Shown here one piece after another: positions 23,298 to 35,560 of a DNA stretch of 64,000 nucleotides. Source of the stretch: Cryptomeria japonica (taxonomy: Eukaryota > Streptophyta > Pinopsida > Cupressales > Cupressaceae); NCBI RefSeq assembly GCF_030272615.1, contig NC_081407.1:151673048-151737047 (forward strand). The letters are read 5' to 3'. The notes below the pieces were generated by a model. It saw only the letters and a list, made by a program, of their open reading frames with translations, was not told the DNA's origin and did no database searches. Position 1 is the stretch's first letter. Each line of letters begins with the position of its first letter. The position numbers and the translations under genes were made by a program.

Positions 23298-23479
23298 CAT
23301 TGATGTCAACTTCTCACAAGACACTCTATACCGGTACATTTCTCCCCCTTTGACACAATGACAAAGGGTACTGTGCACTCCCCCTTTGATCCATACCAAG
23401 TTCCCCCTTTGACCACTATCAGCTCCCCCTGAACCACATAAAGCCTTCCTAGACAAATGACACAACTCCCAACCTGTGT

Positions 23480-24042
23480 CAGAGGTACTCAAAGGTACTT
23501 ATTGGTAATGGTTTGGTGAAAATGTCTGCTACTTGTTTGTCAGTAGGAACATAATCCATCCTTACCTCTTGTCCTTCAACTTTCTCTCTGAGAAAGTGAT
23601 ACTTGATAGCAATGTGCTTTGTTTTGGAATGCATGACTGGATTCTTTGCTATGTTGATTGCACTCGAATTGTCACACCAAATGAGAATAGGATCAGTGAT
23701 GTCCTCTTGTATGTCTTTGAGAGACTACTTCATCCAAAGCACCTGAGAACATCATGTAGCAACAATAATGTATTCAACTTTAGCAGTAGATAGAGAGACT
23801 GAGTCCTGCTTCTTGATGTGCCATGAGACCAATCGGTTACCTTGAAAGAATTCACCACCACTTGTGATCTTTCGATCATCAATGCAACCTGCCCAGTCAA
23901 CATCAGTGTATGCTTCCAAGATAAAATCTCCTTGTTTAGGATACCACAAACCATAGTTGAGCGTCCCTTGTAGGTACCTAAAAATTCTGCTAACAACATT
24001 CATATGTGACTGCTTTGGTGCAGCTTGGAATCTGGCCACCAT
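23480..24042 (-). pseudogene. RNase H of element B pol
   Basis: Copia RNase H motifs are readable: YLQGTLNYGLWY, AYTDVDWAGC (first Asp), SWHIKKQDSVSLSTAKVEYI (the E of the usual AEYI is here VEYI, preserved) and, further on in shifted frames, a CDNSSAI block and a KHI...YHF block near 23590-23680. The pol frame ends at a TGA near 23480. At least one frameshift (about 23750) and a stop in the middle disable it. Confidence 0.85.
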
Positions 24043-24051
24043 GCATATTGC

Positions 24052-24960
24052 CTAAACTATATCCAATCTTGAAGTAGTTATATATAGTAGACTATCTATC
24101 ATTGATCTATATAGAGTTTGATCCACCACCGGTGATTCATCATTCTTGCTCAATTTGTTGTCGGTCACCATGGGGGTACTTACCGATTTACAATCTTCTA
24201 GTTGGAATTTATTCAACATCTCCTTTGCATACTTGATTTGTGAGATAAAGATTCCTTTATCTTGTTGTAATATCTGCAAACCAAGGAAGTAAGTCAATTC
24301 ACCAAGCATTGACATCTCAAATTCTGACTGCATTTGATCAAAAATATCTTTGCAGAGGGTGTCCTTGTTGCCTCCAAAGATGATGTCATCTACATACACA
24401 ACCACAATGATCATGTGGTTCCCATCTTTCTTTATGTACAAATTTTTATCAGCACTTCCCTTTTTGAATCCCCGCTCCTTCAGATACTAATCTAGTCTTG
24501 ATTACCATGCTCTAGGAGCTTTCTTTAAACCATACAAGGCCTTCTTCAACCGGCACACAAATGTCTCATCATCATGTAGCAGAATCCCTTCTGGTTGCTC
24601 CATGTATACTTCTTCTTCCAAATTTCCATTTAGAAAGGTAGATTTTACATCCATTTGGTATACTTTATAGCCCTTGCAGGCATAGTAGGCTAGAAACATT
24701 CTAATTGCTTCTAATCTAGCTACCGGTGCAAATGTTTCTTCAAAGTCAATCCCCTCTACTTGAGAATACCTTTTGCACACTAGTCTAGCTTTATGCCTAA
24801 CAATCTTACCTTCTTCATTCATCTTGTTCTGGTAGACCCATTTAGTGCCAATGATGTTCTTGTCTTGTGGTCTAGGGATTAATTCTCAAGTTTTGTTCTT
24901 CTCAATCTGTTGCATTTCTTCTTCCATGACATCCATCCATTCTTGTCTTTTGCTTGCCTC
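24052..24960 (-). pseudogene. Reverse transcriptase of element B
   Basis: Minus-strand motifs are [45 protein letters not shown] and [12 protein letters not shown] (a catalytic Asp), then [10 protein letters not shown], and VVYVDDIIFGG with YVDD. The tail has ELTYFLGLQI and KYAKEMLNKF. The frame is open in two stretches (24822-24502, 24441-24052) with stops between them near 24490-24510. The [19 protein letters not shown] form is typical of the SIRE/Tork side of Copia, but I would not fix the lineage without a tree. Confidence 0.9.
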
Positions 24961-25143
24961 ATTGAATGTTTTGGGTTCAACTTTGGTCATGAGGTGGAGA
25001 TTAACTTGTTCATCAATCCGAGCAAGTCTTCTTCTAGTCTACACACCATCACTCTTATTTCCCAGAATTTTCTCTTCCAGGTGATTTAGCTGTACATAGC
25101 AGTTGGGACCCTTCTTGGATGCTTCCTCTAGTTCAATGTCTGA

Positions 25144-26164
25144 CTAAGCTTCATCATCTTCATCACTAGAGTTATCATACCGGTTGATTTGTGTTTGACA
25201 TCCTTTGTGTATATCCTCGTCAACTTTTACATGCACACTCTCAATGATTCTTCTTAGTCTTTTGTTGTAGCATTTGTAGGCCTTATTGTTTGATGAGTAA
25301 CCAAGGAAGATTCCTTCATCACTCGTGGAGTCAAAACTTCCTAGACCATCCATATCTTTCTTGATAAAACACTTGCTTCCAAATACTTTGAAGTATTTAA
25401 CTAATGGCTTCGGGTCATACCGCAACTCATAAGGTGTCAACCTGTTGTTTATTCTTAATTGAACCCAGTTTAAAGTATATGCAATAGTATGAAAAACTTC
25501 TTTCCAATATGTGTCTGACAGATTGGCCTCATTTAACATGGTTCTGGCCATCTCCTTGATTGTCCTGTTCTTCCTTTCTACCACACCATTTTTCTGTGGT
25601 GTCCTAGGAGAAGAGTATTGCCTTCTAATTCCATGTTTTTCACAATAATTTTTAAATTTATTTGATGTAAACTCTCCACCCCAGTCTAATCTTAGGCATT
25701 TTAACCTGCACCCACTTTCTTTCTCCACCATCTTCCGAAAGATCTTGAATCTTTCAAATGCTTGTGATTTATCTTGCAGGAAGGTGACCCATTTCATTCT
25801 TGAGTAATCATCAATGAAGAGCATAAAGTATCTTTCACCTGCAAGTGTTCTTGTCCTAGTTGGACCACACAGATCTGTATGCATAATTTTAAGTGGTCTT
25901 GATGTGTTGTGCTCTTTTGTCCTGAAGATCACTTTAGTTTGCTTACCTTTTACGCAATCATCACAAAATGTGCTTATCGGTTTGATGATGGGCAGAATAT
26001 TCCTCACACCCCTTTTTGCTTACTTCCACTAGGTTATCAAAGTTTATGTGGCCTAATCTTCGGTGCCACAACCAACTTTCATCTACTTGTCTTAACATAC
26101 ATTGGGACTCATAGCATTCCTTCATATTATAAACATTTCTACCTGTTCTCTTTCCTTCTACCAC
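25144..26164 (-). pseudogene. Integrase of element B
   Basis: It starts with the pre-integrase zinc region (WLWHRRLGHINFDNL). The core follows: HTDLCGPTRT (Asp), LRLDWGGEFTS (Asp; the usual SDNGGEF is changed to LDWGGEF) and PQKNGVVERKNRTI (Glu). The C-terminal part has YFKVFGSKCFI and GIFLGYSSNNKAYKCYN. A frameshift lies between the zinc region and the core near 25961-26007. A glutamate/aspartate-rich tail ends near 25144, before the RT linker. Confidence 0.9.
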
Positions 26165-26380
26165 AACTTTGCCAGTACTGTCTTTCTTTATCTAGCAACT
26201 GGTTGAGTCAAAGGTGAATTTGTAACCTTTGCCACACATCTGACTCACACTCAGCAAATTGTGCTTTAGGCCTTCCACATAATATACATCATGTGCCTTC
26301 AGTTTTCCATCAATGCTTAGAGTTCCTTTTCCCTTTATTTTGATGGAAGAATTATCTCCAAACCTTACTGATCCACCATT

Positions 26381-26608
26381 CTAGTCTTCAAGTTTGATGA
26401 ATTTCTTTTTGTCACCAGTCATGTGGTTGGAACAACAACTATCTCTAACCCATAGATTTTTCCTCTCAACATGTAGGGCAATTTGCACTATGAGACTTAA
26501 TTCTGCCTTTTCTTTTTCTTTCTCAACCCAAACAGGTTTGGTCTCCTTCTTGTCGGTTGCTATATTATACTCAGGTTCAGTTATCAGCTCTTGATCTGAA
26601 TTTGTCAT
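26381..26608 (-). pseudogene. Protease of element B
   Basis: The Copia aspartic protease start is seen as WVRDSCCSNHMTGDKKKF, where active copies have DSGCSNHMTG, so the catalytic D-S-G has become D-S-C. The rest of the domain (26170-26380) is shifted and has stops. It lies in the usual Copia place between gag and integrase. Confidence 0.82.
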
Positions 26609-26839
26609 CTTCTACTTGATCTTCTGGTTTTTACATAATTTTTCTATATGTCCAAACTCCTGACAATTATAGCATTTTACATCTTCATTTAAAGGAACAT
26701 CATTAAAATTATAGTAGGGTACCAGTTTATTCTTCCTACATTCAAAACTCTTATGACCATATTCATTACACTGATAACAGAGAACATTCATATCCTAAGT
26801 GCATTAAATGGATTTCTACTTTCATAACTCATAGAGGGC

Positions 26840-28671
26840 TTATAAAATTAATCTACAGTTATGGATTCCATTCCCAAATTTGTTACACCAGTAACAATAA
26901 CCATGAAAGTTTGAAACATATCGGTTAGGTTGTCTTGGTCCTGAATGGAATTGCCTCATTGGGGGTCTTCTCTTCATGTTGTTGAGTCTGATGAATCCTT
27001 CATGGTTAACTCTTGCATTTCTCCTTGGATATGCATGTTGGTACAAGAAGTGTGACCTCCGGTTCATTGTTGTATACTGATTTGAGTGGCGATTTCCAAC
27101 AACATCTGCATATGTCTTTTTTCTAGTATCCTTACCTACAGTGAATGTCTTCTTTTCTTCACCTTTAATTAAAGAGGTGAACATTATTTCTTTGTTGGCT
27201 TTATCTTTGTGAGTTGAAATTTGACCTTCTTCAAAGCCTAAGCCACCAGTGTCTTTGGATTGCTTTTGTTTGCTCAACATCTTGTCTAAGGCCTCGGTGT
27301 CGCCTTCATACTTGCTCCTTATTTTTATTTCTTCCTTACTTTCTTCAAGCTCTTTTCTGAGCTTTATTATTTCTGCTTCCAACTCTTGATGCTCATTTTC
27401 CTTTTTTGTCAGATCAGAGGCTATAGTTTCACATATCCTCTTAGGTTCTTCCAGCTACAATTTCAACTCAAATATAACTTGACTGGACTCATCCAGAGAT
27501 TACTTCAAGAGATCTTGTTCATTTACTGCAACAAGCTTAACCCTCTTGAGTTATCTTCTTGTTTTAATCAATTCCTTAAGAGCACTAATAAGTTCGCTCT
27601 CCAAATCCACTTCAGCTTCAATATCCTCCTCTTCCTCATCTTCATCATTTGGTCTATCAAGTGCCATGAAGAGATTGACTTTTCTGTTGTTCTCATGGTA
27701 ATAATCTTCTGATGCATTTTCTTCATTTGTTGTGTCATCCTTAATAGTATATAGGTTGTTCTGGTTTCAGTAGCGTCTCCTTCCTTGCCGATAGTTGTTC
27801 CTTTCTTTGTCTTTGCTGACAGATCTTCTTAACTCTCTTAACTCATCTCCACCAGTTTCTTTGTGAGGACAATTAGCAGCAAAGTGTCCTACCTTCCCAT
27901 AGTTGAAACATTTAAGTGGTAGCTTTCCTTTGTATCGGTCGGATCCTCTTTTGAGCTTCCTTTCAAAGTTTTCTACTTTTGCATCAGAGTCTTCATTGGA
28001 TTCTTTATGAGTAGCTACTTCTTTGCCCTTTTTGGTGATGTTGAATGCTGCTTCTTTCCTTTAGGAAGTATCATTGGTTGTTCTCATCTCATAGGTTGTT
28101 AGAGAGTCAAATAACTCATCCATTGTAAAAGTCTTCAGATTCTTGGTTTCTATGGCAGACACCTTAGTATCGTACTTGGGTGTGAGAGATCTAAGTATCT
28201 TCTTGACAAGAATCTCATCTACAGTCTCTTCTCCAAGTCCTCTAATAGTAGTCACAGTTTCATCAAATCTGTGAAGATAGTCTGCAATCTTTTCATCATA
28301 TTTCATTTTGATGCTTTCAAGTTGGCCCCTTAGTGTTTGCAACTTGGCTTCTTTGACTTTTGCATTTCCTTAAAATAACCTCAGTAATTTGTCCCAAGTC
28401 TCCTTTACTGAAATACAATGCTTGACTTTGAAAAATTCATTATCAGACAGTCCACTCAAGATAGCATGTTTGGCCTTTGCATTATTCTTATACTCCTTTT
28501 TGGCATCTAGATTAGAGGGAGGAGCATTAGGAACAACATACCCATTCTTGACAAACATCCACACATCAAAACCTAGGGAGGAAATATAGGTCTCCATTAT
28601 TCTACTCTAGAAGGCATAGATGGATCCATCAACATGGGGGCTTTTGAGGAAGCAGACTCATTTCTTGCCAT
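26840..28671 (-). pseudogene. gag: gag of element B, frameshifted
   Basis: The likely ATG is at 28671. METYISSLGFDVW and a YLHRFDETVTTIRGLGE...ILRSL block (28342-28061) are the UBN2-type Copia capsid. A zinc knuckle near 27870-27910 reads CFNYGKVGHFAANC, with Tyr in place of the second Cys. A later part (27382-26840) has a Glu/Lys-rich coiled coil, a DTGGLGF block and a second knuckle CYWCNKFGNGIHNC, with Asn for the His. Several frameshifts separate these pieces, notably between 27400 and 27850. The product would form particles and bind element RNA. Confidence 0.82.
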
Positions 28672-28723
28672 TGTGTTCAAATCCCAGAATCTACCCAAGG
28701 TTTAAAGATAACCAGAAACCTAG

Positions 28724-28735
28724 GCTCTGATACCA
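28724..28735 (-). promoter_or_regulatory. Primer-binding site of element B (initiator Met tRNA)
   Basis: The minus strand reads TGGTATCAGAGC two bases after the 5' LTR end, the standard complement of the plant initiator tRNA-Met 3' end. Confidence 0.95.
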
Positions 28736-28737
28736 AT

Positions 28738-30270
28738 TGTTGAACATAGAGTACCACTGAGAGGGGGGTGAATCAGTGGTTCCTGAACCTTTTTGAGTTT
28801 CAAGTAAACTTCAGAATATTAGTTATTCACTTAAACTCTAAACAATCAAACCGGTAGAACAAGAAAGAAAGAAATCCAAAAGGATCATTCACACAAATGT
28901 AACTCTCAACACCAGATTTACGAGGAAAACCCAATGTGGAAAAAACCTCGGTGAGAAAATTTGTTGGAGACTATTGCTCTAATCCAGCCTCATAGGTAAA
29001 ACACTGAATTACAAAGATTTTGGGCACCAACCCAAGGAGCACCAACCCCTACCCCAAGCTTCAACTTGGAGATGTATATTGAAATACTATTTGAATACAA
29101 TTAAGGCTTCTTGTTGCAAATGAATTCTGCAACTCTTTGATCAAATAACTCACTGCCGGTTGACAGTCTTCTCTCCTCCACCAAATCTCACACTACTGGT
29201 TGTGAGATTAATTTCTTTGATTCTTGGCCTCTGTTGGCTTTCTCTCCCTCTCTCACACAATCTCTCAACACACTGTGTCACACTTGGATGCTGCCTGCTC
29301 TACCACACCTTGTCGATTAGGCCCAAATGCAAAACTATAGTTATGCCAGTAGAATCCTCTCACCGATATGCATGCTCACATACACTGCAACTTTCTTAGA
29401 ACTATCTCTAAGGCTAGCAATTGTTCTCTCTAACTCTCTTTCTTTTCTCATCCACTTCTCCACTGCATCAAAATGCTCTATCTCAAGCTCTCCTCTTTTA
29501 TACTATGATTTCCCACCAGAAAGCAATTCGAACTTCAAAGTGGTTAGGGTTTCCTCTTCCTGACACAATCTTCATGAGATCCAATCCAACCTATCTTAGA
29601 TCGATCACCTATCCTTCAGGGATGCATCTATACATAGTTTCCATTATCCAACACATATTTGCTGAAAATAGCAATCTCAAACAAGATCTCTTGCCTTGAA
29701 ATCTGTTGACACATAAAACGCTTCAGCTGTTTCCTTTTCAAGGTCTTCTTGAATCAAATTTCCTTTGCATTGATCCTGGTGCCAACTACTCCCTGATCTT
29801 CCTCTGTCATTCTTTCTTCCTTGAGCCGCAATGGTCAGTTACAATCTCATGATTTGTGGTTGTTTCATTTATATCGACAGACAGTTTCACCAACTGTGTC
29901 AATGATGGTTTTATCAACCTCTACCTATTTTCCACCTCGACTCCACATGGCATCACCATGGTCAATAACTCTTCTCACCGACATACATTTGGTTCAATCT
30001 TAAACATTCAACAAACTCATACCAGTACACACCTTTATCGGTAAAGCCTTCTTCTTCTACTAATTGGTATGCACACTATATTGGTAACACATCTTCACCT
30101 CCAATAGTTTGTGAAAACTTTAACATTTTGCCTCTTCATCATAAATAAGTAGTTATCCTTCAGACCGGTTTATGCCTTACCAGTGACCCTTCACTCTGTC
30201 TGCTCACACTCATGTGAATATCCATCATGTCGGTTGACATGAATGACAACTAAATGCCAAAATGCCAAAA
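28738..30270 (-). repeat. 5' LTR of element B (1533 bp)
   Basis: It matches 21714-23283 over its length with many substitutions. The outer end (TTTTGGCAT instead of TGTTGGCAT on the minus strand) has mutated. ACCTC follows at 30271. Confidence 0.93.
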
Positions 30271-30275
30271 ACCTC

Positions 30276-30853
30276 ATCACATAACTAAAATTGTCATAAG
30301 GTCAGCTAGAACCTTGTTACAATTCCCTAGGTTCAATGCATCTAGACAATCTTGCATTGTATGCTTTAGTTATGTCAGCCACCAACATAACAAATCCAAT
30401 TCTATGTCATTTTACCGATTTGAGTGATTTTCATCACTACCGATTGTCTCCATCAACTAATTTGTTCTATCAAACAAATCTTGTTCACCTGATCGATTCA
30501 AAATGTGCGGTCACAAACATATCTTCATCTGATAGTCTTCAATGCGGCTGCAAAACCACATCATCTCAATCTTCATGATTTTCATGTACCGGTTATTGGA
30601 ATGTAACATTGTCTGTCATTTATTGGTTGAAATCCCAACTACCGATTATGATAAAAACTGTCTCTTCTTTACCGGTTAAGTCTAGTTAGTTGAACTGTAG
30701 GACTTAGATGACTTAAATAAACATAGTTGCCATCAATGACAACTTACAAAATAGTTATCATACATAAATCTAACTCTATGCACAAGAGATATATACTAGT
30801 TGCATCAAGAAAACACACATTACCGGTTTAGTTCAAATGATCAAATATGAACA
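30276..30853 (-). repeat. 3' LTR of element F, right piece
   Basis: It continues the LTR broken at 21713 after one ACCTC copy. It ends in + orientation ...AAATATGAACA next to a polypurine tract. Combined length of both pieces is about 1221 bp. Confidence 0.8.
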
Positions 30854-30867
30854 ATCTCCCCCTTCGG
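30854..30867 (-). promoter_or_regulatory. Polypurine tract of element F
   Basis: The minus strand reads CCGAAGGGGGAGAT immediately before the LTR start TGTTCATA. A second tract (TAAGGGGGAGTG) is at about 30949. Confidence 0.82.
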
Positions 30868-30985
30868 CATTGATGGCAGCACTTAGGAAAATTTTGTCAA
30901 CCAAGTGTGCAAAACAAAAATTGACTTCATGACATACACTCCCCCTTAGCAATTGCATGCCATTATAAAAATGAAATCATTACTC

Positions 30986-32104
30986 TGATGAATACTAAGA
31001 GGGGGGGGGTGAATTAGTATACCCAAAAACCTTACCAAACACTTAAGCAATTTTACTGCAGATTGGTATAGCCCTTTAAACAACAAACCGGTTAATACAC
31101 AAACAAGCCAAATAGAAAATAAAGCATTCGCCCACAATAACATAATCACCATAACACAAGATATTTTGATTAGGAAACCCAAATGGGAAAAACCATGGTG
31201 AGTAAAACTCACAAGTCTACTATCTGCAAAATAGCAACCAAACCGGTTAAGGTCTTACAATGTTCTTCACCAAAATAGATCCTGTTAGGAATATTGATCT
31301 CTGTTAGGAGATAAGTCATGTTAAAGACTATCTTGTTAAAGGATTTCAGATCCACAACTGTGAACCACCTTGTTAGAGGATTTAGAACAGGCTTAACTAA
31401 GCCTACCTAGTTAAGGGTTTCTGACTTGTCGAAGAGATTAGTAATCAACAAGTAAGTGATCTAAATAATAGCACAAAATGCTTAGTTAGATCCTTGATTT
31501 ATCTCTACTAATGCATTGCAGCATTACTTCAGTCTTCTATCCTTCACACATTCAATATTTGTCGCAAGATACTTTTTGCAAAGACCTAATCTTTCACACA
31601 ACATGCTTCACACACAAAACCCTAGACGTGATGTCCTCATATAGGAATTGATTTCATGTCGGTCCAATGAGATTTGATTACAATTTCCTAGGTACAATGC
31701 ATCTAGACACAATTGTAACATGACACAAAATCACCACATCGGTGTCAGTGGATGATAACTCATCACACTTTACAAGTTTTTCGATTTAACAAAACAAAGT
31801 ATACCAATTACTGGTTTACAAACAAAGACTGGTAAACTAGAACATAGTGTTCCAATCTTACAAAGATTGGTTGTCACTTGGGGTCCTGGTACCGCTTGAG
31901 GTCCTTGGTCATGCTTTGACCGGTAAGCTCCTTCTGCAAACACCAATAGTCTTCTACAAACAAAGACTATGCATACATTGGCATATAATACCGGTTTGAG
32001 CAATACATCACATACTGCCGGTTGAGAATAACTCATACAACAAATAAGTGTGTGTCCATCAATGACAATAATAACTAAGTACAAACATCATCAAAATGCC
32101 AACA
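30986..32104 (-). repeat. 3' LTR of element C (1119 bp)
   Basis: In + orientation it runs TGATGAATACTAAG ... CAAAATGCCAACA. It contains the G-run/GTGAATTAGT motif and GTTAGAGGATTT blocks shared with F and X. Confidence 0.92.
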
Positions 32105-32119
32105 ATCTCCCCCTTTGGT
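32105..32119 (-). promoter_or_regulatory. Polypurine tract of element C
   Basis: The minus strand reads ACCAAAGGGGGAGAT directly before the LTR start TGTTGGCATTTTG. Extra AGGGGGAGT-like tracts occur near 32191 and 32276. Confidence 0.88.
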
Positions 32120-32367
32120 ATTGATGCCAACACTTAGGAAAATTTGACATCTAAGTCCTTACAAAACAAAAATGATGCCATAATCAAAATTACTCCCCCT
32201 AAGCATATACACTACTCCCTTTGCCAAAATTACAAGCATGTACTACTTCCATTTTCATAAAATTTTCACAATACCACTCCCCCTTTGCCAACAATGACAA
32301 AGTATTGCAAACATGCCACAAAGATTTACCAAAATCATATTGCATAACATGAAAACAGAGTATATGT

Positions 32368-35300
32368 TTATGAGAATAATGAGTAAAACTTATCAAAAAT
32401 GGATTTAAAGTCTTTTAGAAATTCCTTCATGTCTGTAGACCAAGTATCTAGGAGTGAGGTAGAAACTTCACTCTGAGTCTTCATTTGGAATGCTAACTCC
32501 TCCATGACATCCATAGTGCTCATTTCCTGAGTGACAATAATGGCTTCCATGTTCAGAAAGAACTTCTGAAGAATCTGTAACTTAGGTAACAAAAGCAACT
32601 GAAGCTCCTGCAGATCTTGAGTCTGCTTGAAGATCTCTGAATCAATCCTGGGAATCTGTTGCATGTAAGTCTGTACAGACTGCCCATACACTGTGAATCA
32701 TATGGCACTTTGAAGGTCTCCATATACTACTTTAATTCCAATTGGAGTTGACTTTTCTTCTTCATAGCATCATCACAAAATAGATTAGGCTGGCAGATTT
32801 TTCTCAAAAGCATATGTCCTTCAGCCATTGCCAGACTGATATCATCTCTCTGATGGGTTAGCTTGGCTTTGTCTTCGTCAATTTGCTTGACAAATGCAAC
32901 TTTTATTGCCTTTTCATGCTTTTTCTCTATAGTAGCTTGGGCAACATCTTCCAAAGATTGCACTTGATCACCCACTATTGTGCATAGAAGCTTCAACTGG
33001 GCCAGTGAAGAATCGGTACCAGAAAGATCAGTATCGGGGACTAAGTTTGAAACAGTATCAACAACAAATTGAATAACATCTTTTTCTTTCTTCTTTCTTA
33101 GTTCCTCCAATCTTTCTTTAGAAAATTGAATACTTCTAAGTAGCGCATTTTCATCTTCAGATTTGGTAAGACACGCAAGAGTCAATTCACTGTGACCAGT
33201 GGGATCAACCTGTTTAGCTTGAACTTGATCTTCGGTTGCCTTGGGGATCTCAAAAGTTTGTCCTCCTTCCTTTGCTTTGATCTCCTCTTGTCTCTTCTTC
33301 TCTTTCTCTTCTTTTTCATTAGTCTCCTAGTCATCCTTCTCTTTCTCCTCTATTTCTGCTTTCTCCTTCTCTGCTTTCTCCTTCTCCGCTTTCTCCTTCT
33401 TTGCTTTCTCCTTCTCTGCTTTCTCTCTCTCTACATTCTCCTTGTCTTCTTTCTCTTTCTTTGATTTCTCCTTCTCTTCTTTCTCTTTCTCTGCTTTCTC
33501 CTTCTCTGCTTTCTCTTTCTCTACTTTCTCCTTCTCCGCTTTCTCTTTCTCTTCTTTCTCCTTCTCTGCTTTCTCTTTCTCAACTTCCTTTGGTTTAGTA
33601 CCTTCAGCATCTAATGCATCCACATTGATAGGATCATTTTTCTTAGCTACTCTTTTTCCCTGATCATTGAAGACTTCATCCGGTTTTGATTTTGATAGGT
33701 CAATCACTTGCTTAGCCTATTGATTTGCTTTGGATACCTTTTGCATTTTGACAACTTCTTGAGCCTGTAGATGAGTGTCCTTTTCTACTTCAGAGATTTT
33801 TCCTCCAAGTAATTGAAGTCTTCTCTTTCTCATGAAAAATATGTCTTTATACCGATCAAGAATCTCAAATAATTCAGAATTGGAAGCATCTGGGAAATAT
33901 TGAGAAAAAAATTTCTCCCTAATTGCTTGCTCCTTTTCAATGACAATGCACCATTTATTGTCCAAAGAATCATACAAAGAATTAAAGACTATAAGTTTAA
34001 TATCGGTTGGAGACCAATCATTATCACATAAAAACTTAATGATTTCTTGATCTACCTCCTGCTTTTTAGTATCGTTAAGATCATCAAAAATAATCTTTTA
34101 GATCATCAAGAATTTTCCTTCTAATATTCTTTATAGTCCTTTGAAAATGTGTCATAGGCTTGTAAGAAGCAATGCATATATTTACCATTGCAGGGGTTGC
34201 AGGTACATTACCCATTAGCTTGGTCTTCTTACCCGATATTTCAGCTTCTAATTTAGTGTCTTCTGAATCCTATGCTCCATTCTTGGTTTTCCTCTTCTTC
34301 TCAAATACCTTTGGCGGAATAGCCTCCCGTTTCTTCTTGGTTGGTGACCTCTTGGTCACTTTTGGACTAGCAGCAGATGTAACCGGTGTCGATGCCAATG
34401 GTACACCTTTCCTCTTCTTCTGCTTTGGTACTTCAGTAGGATTAACCTTCTCAGAGTAGGTACTAGTCCTCTTCTTCTTTGGATCAAGTAGTGAAGCAAG
34501 TAGGGTAGAGGCATACCCAATGAGTATATCATTCACCACTTCATAGCCCATAGGCTCAACTTCCTCTTTTCTTGTCTCAACCACTTCCATTATGCAATGA
34601 TCCACTTTGATCATGAAACAAATATCATCTTCATACTTCTTAACCAGATCACCTGATAGCCTTGTTCTCTGGTTCATCTTCAATTTGAACTCATCAAAAT
34701 ACCTATTTAGAGTCTCTGAATAAGTAGATCCCACTGCTTGCAGACTCTCCTTGATTTGTCTTGTAATCGGTAGGTCACTTGACCATTGAACATCACCAAC
34801 TCCTGGAAAATACCCTTGAAAGTAGAAAAACAACCTGACAAACAGTTGACCGAACTTGAACCTTAGTGCCTTGTCCACTTTGATGGATTTCAAATTCTCC
34901 ATAGAGTTGTTTTTGCATGCAAGTACACAAGTCGTACTCTACATCTTCCTTGATCATTCGATAAGAAGAATGCACTGCAACTATAGGAACAAAATTCATC
35001 ATGCTGGCATAGAATACTCTATACCTGATCACCATGCACGCATAATTCACCAAGTCATCTCTAATGATGTTGACAGTCATTTCCCACTTGTCGCTCACAA
35101 AACCAGTGGGCTCTTCCACTTTGGCTTTTGTGATCTTATGAAGAACAAGGACTTCTCCAATATTGCAGAAACTGGTCATGACATGGATTGCCTCTAGTGT
35201 GATATCATGGGTTCACTCAAGATACATCTTGTCACCATGAACCCTACTAAGAATAATTATTATATGATCTTATGTGAATTCCTCGAGAAAATATGTTGCA

Positions 35301-35560
35301 TTGTGGAAATTCTTCTTCTCGATCACGATGTACTCCGGTTTAATATTCTTATCTTTTCCATAGAACAAACTCAACTGGGAGTGAATCACTAGAGACCCTA
35401 GGTCTTCCAGTCTACAATCAATGTAACTAGAAACATCCCCTTTGACAATGACTCCGGCGGGAATTTGAGATAGGGCATTGTAATTCTACTTCTTCCTAAG
35501 AGATTTGGATGACTCCTCAGGTGTGGAAGAACTAGAAGAGACTTTGGATGTAGAAGCCAT
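32368..35560 (-). pseudogene. aORF of element C, unknown function, frameshifted
   Basis: The likely ATG is at 35560, opening MASTSKVSSSSSTPEESS, with an early stop and frame changes near 34850, 34250, 33990, 33710 and 33190. The N-terminal block (35220-34950) has HDITLEAIHVMTSFCN, DKWEMTVNIIRDDLV and YRVFYASMMNFVP. The middle has FGQLFVRLFFYFQGYFPG and LVKKYEDDICFM...EEVEPMGYEV. Then come a basic region (KKKRT, TKRSPTKKKRE) suggesting nuclear targeting, a Lys-Glu repeat (33345-33590), coiled coil, and DVMEELAFQMK near the end. The same order is present in element F. It lies where pol would be in a normal Copia element. I recognise no enzyme motif; a structural or regulatory role is a guess. 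Confidence 0.72.
33345..33590 (-). repeat. Tandem Lys-Glu-Lys-Ala coding repeat in the C aORF
   Basis: On the minus strand an 18-bp unit coding KEKAEK or KEKEEK is repeated about 13 times with few changes. Element F lacks an array of this size at the same place, so it expanded in C. The long open frames on the opposite strand (Leu/Ser/Phe-rich) are shadows of it. Confidence 0.9.

Larger units (their letters stand above)
21714..30270 (-). mobile_element. Element B: complete Ty1/Copia retrotransposon, 8557 bp
   Basis: Two direct LTRs (21714-23283 and 28738-30270) bound the element. ACCTC flanks it at 21709-21713 and 30271-30275. Minus-strand order is LTR, initiator-Met primer site, gag, protease, integrase, RT, RNase H, polypurine tract, LTR. 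Integrase before RT defines Ty1/Copia. All coding parts have stops or frameshifts. It lies inside the 3' LTR of element F. Confidence 0.95.

Noticed and set aside
33192-33663. Leu/Phe/Ser-rich open frames on the + strand resembling membrane proteins
   Set aside because: They are the reverse complement of the Lys-Glu coding repeat of the C aORF.
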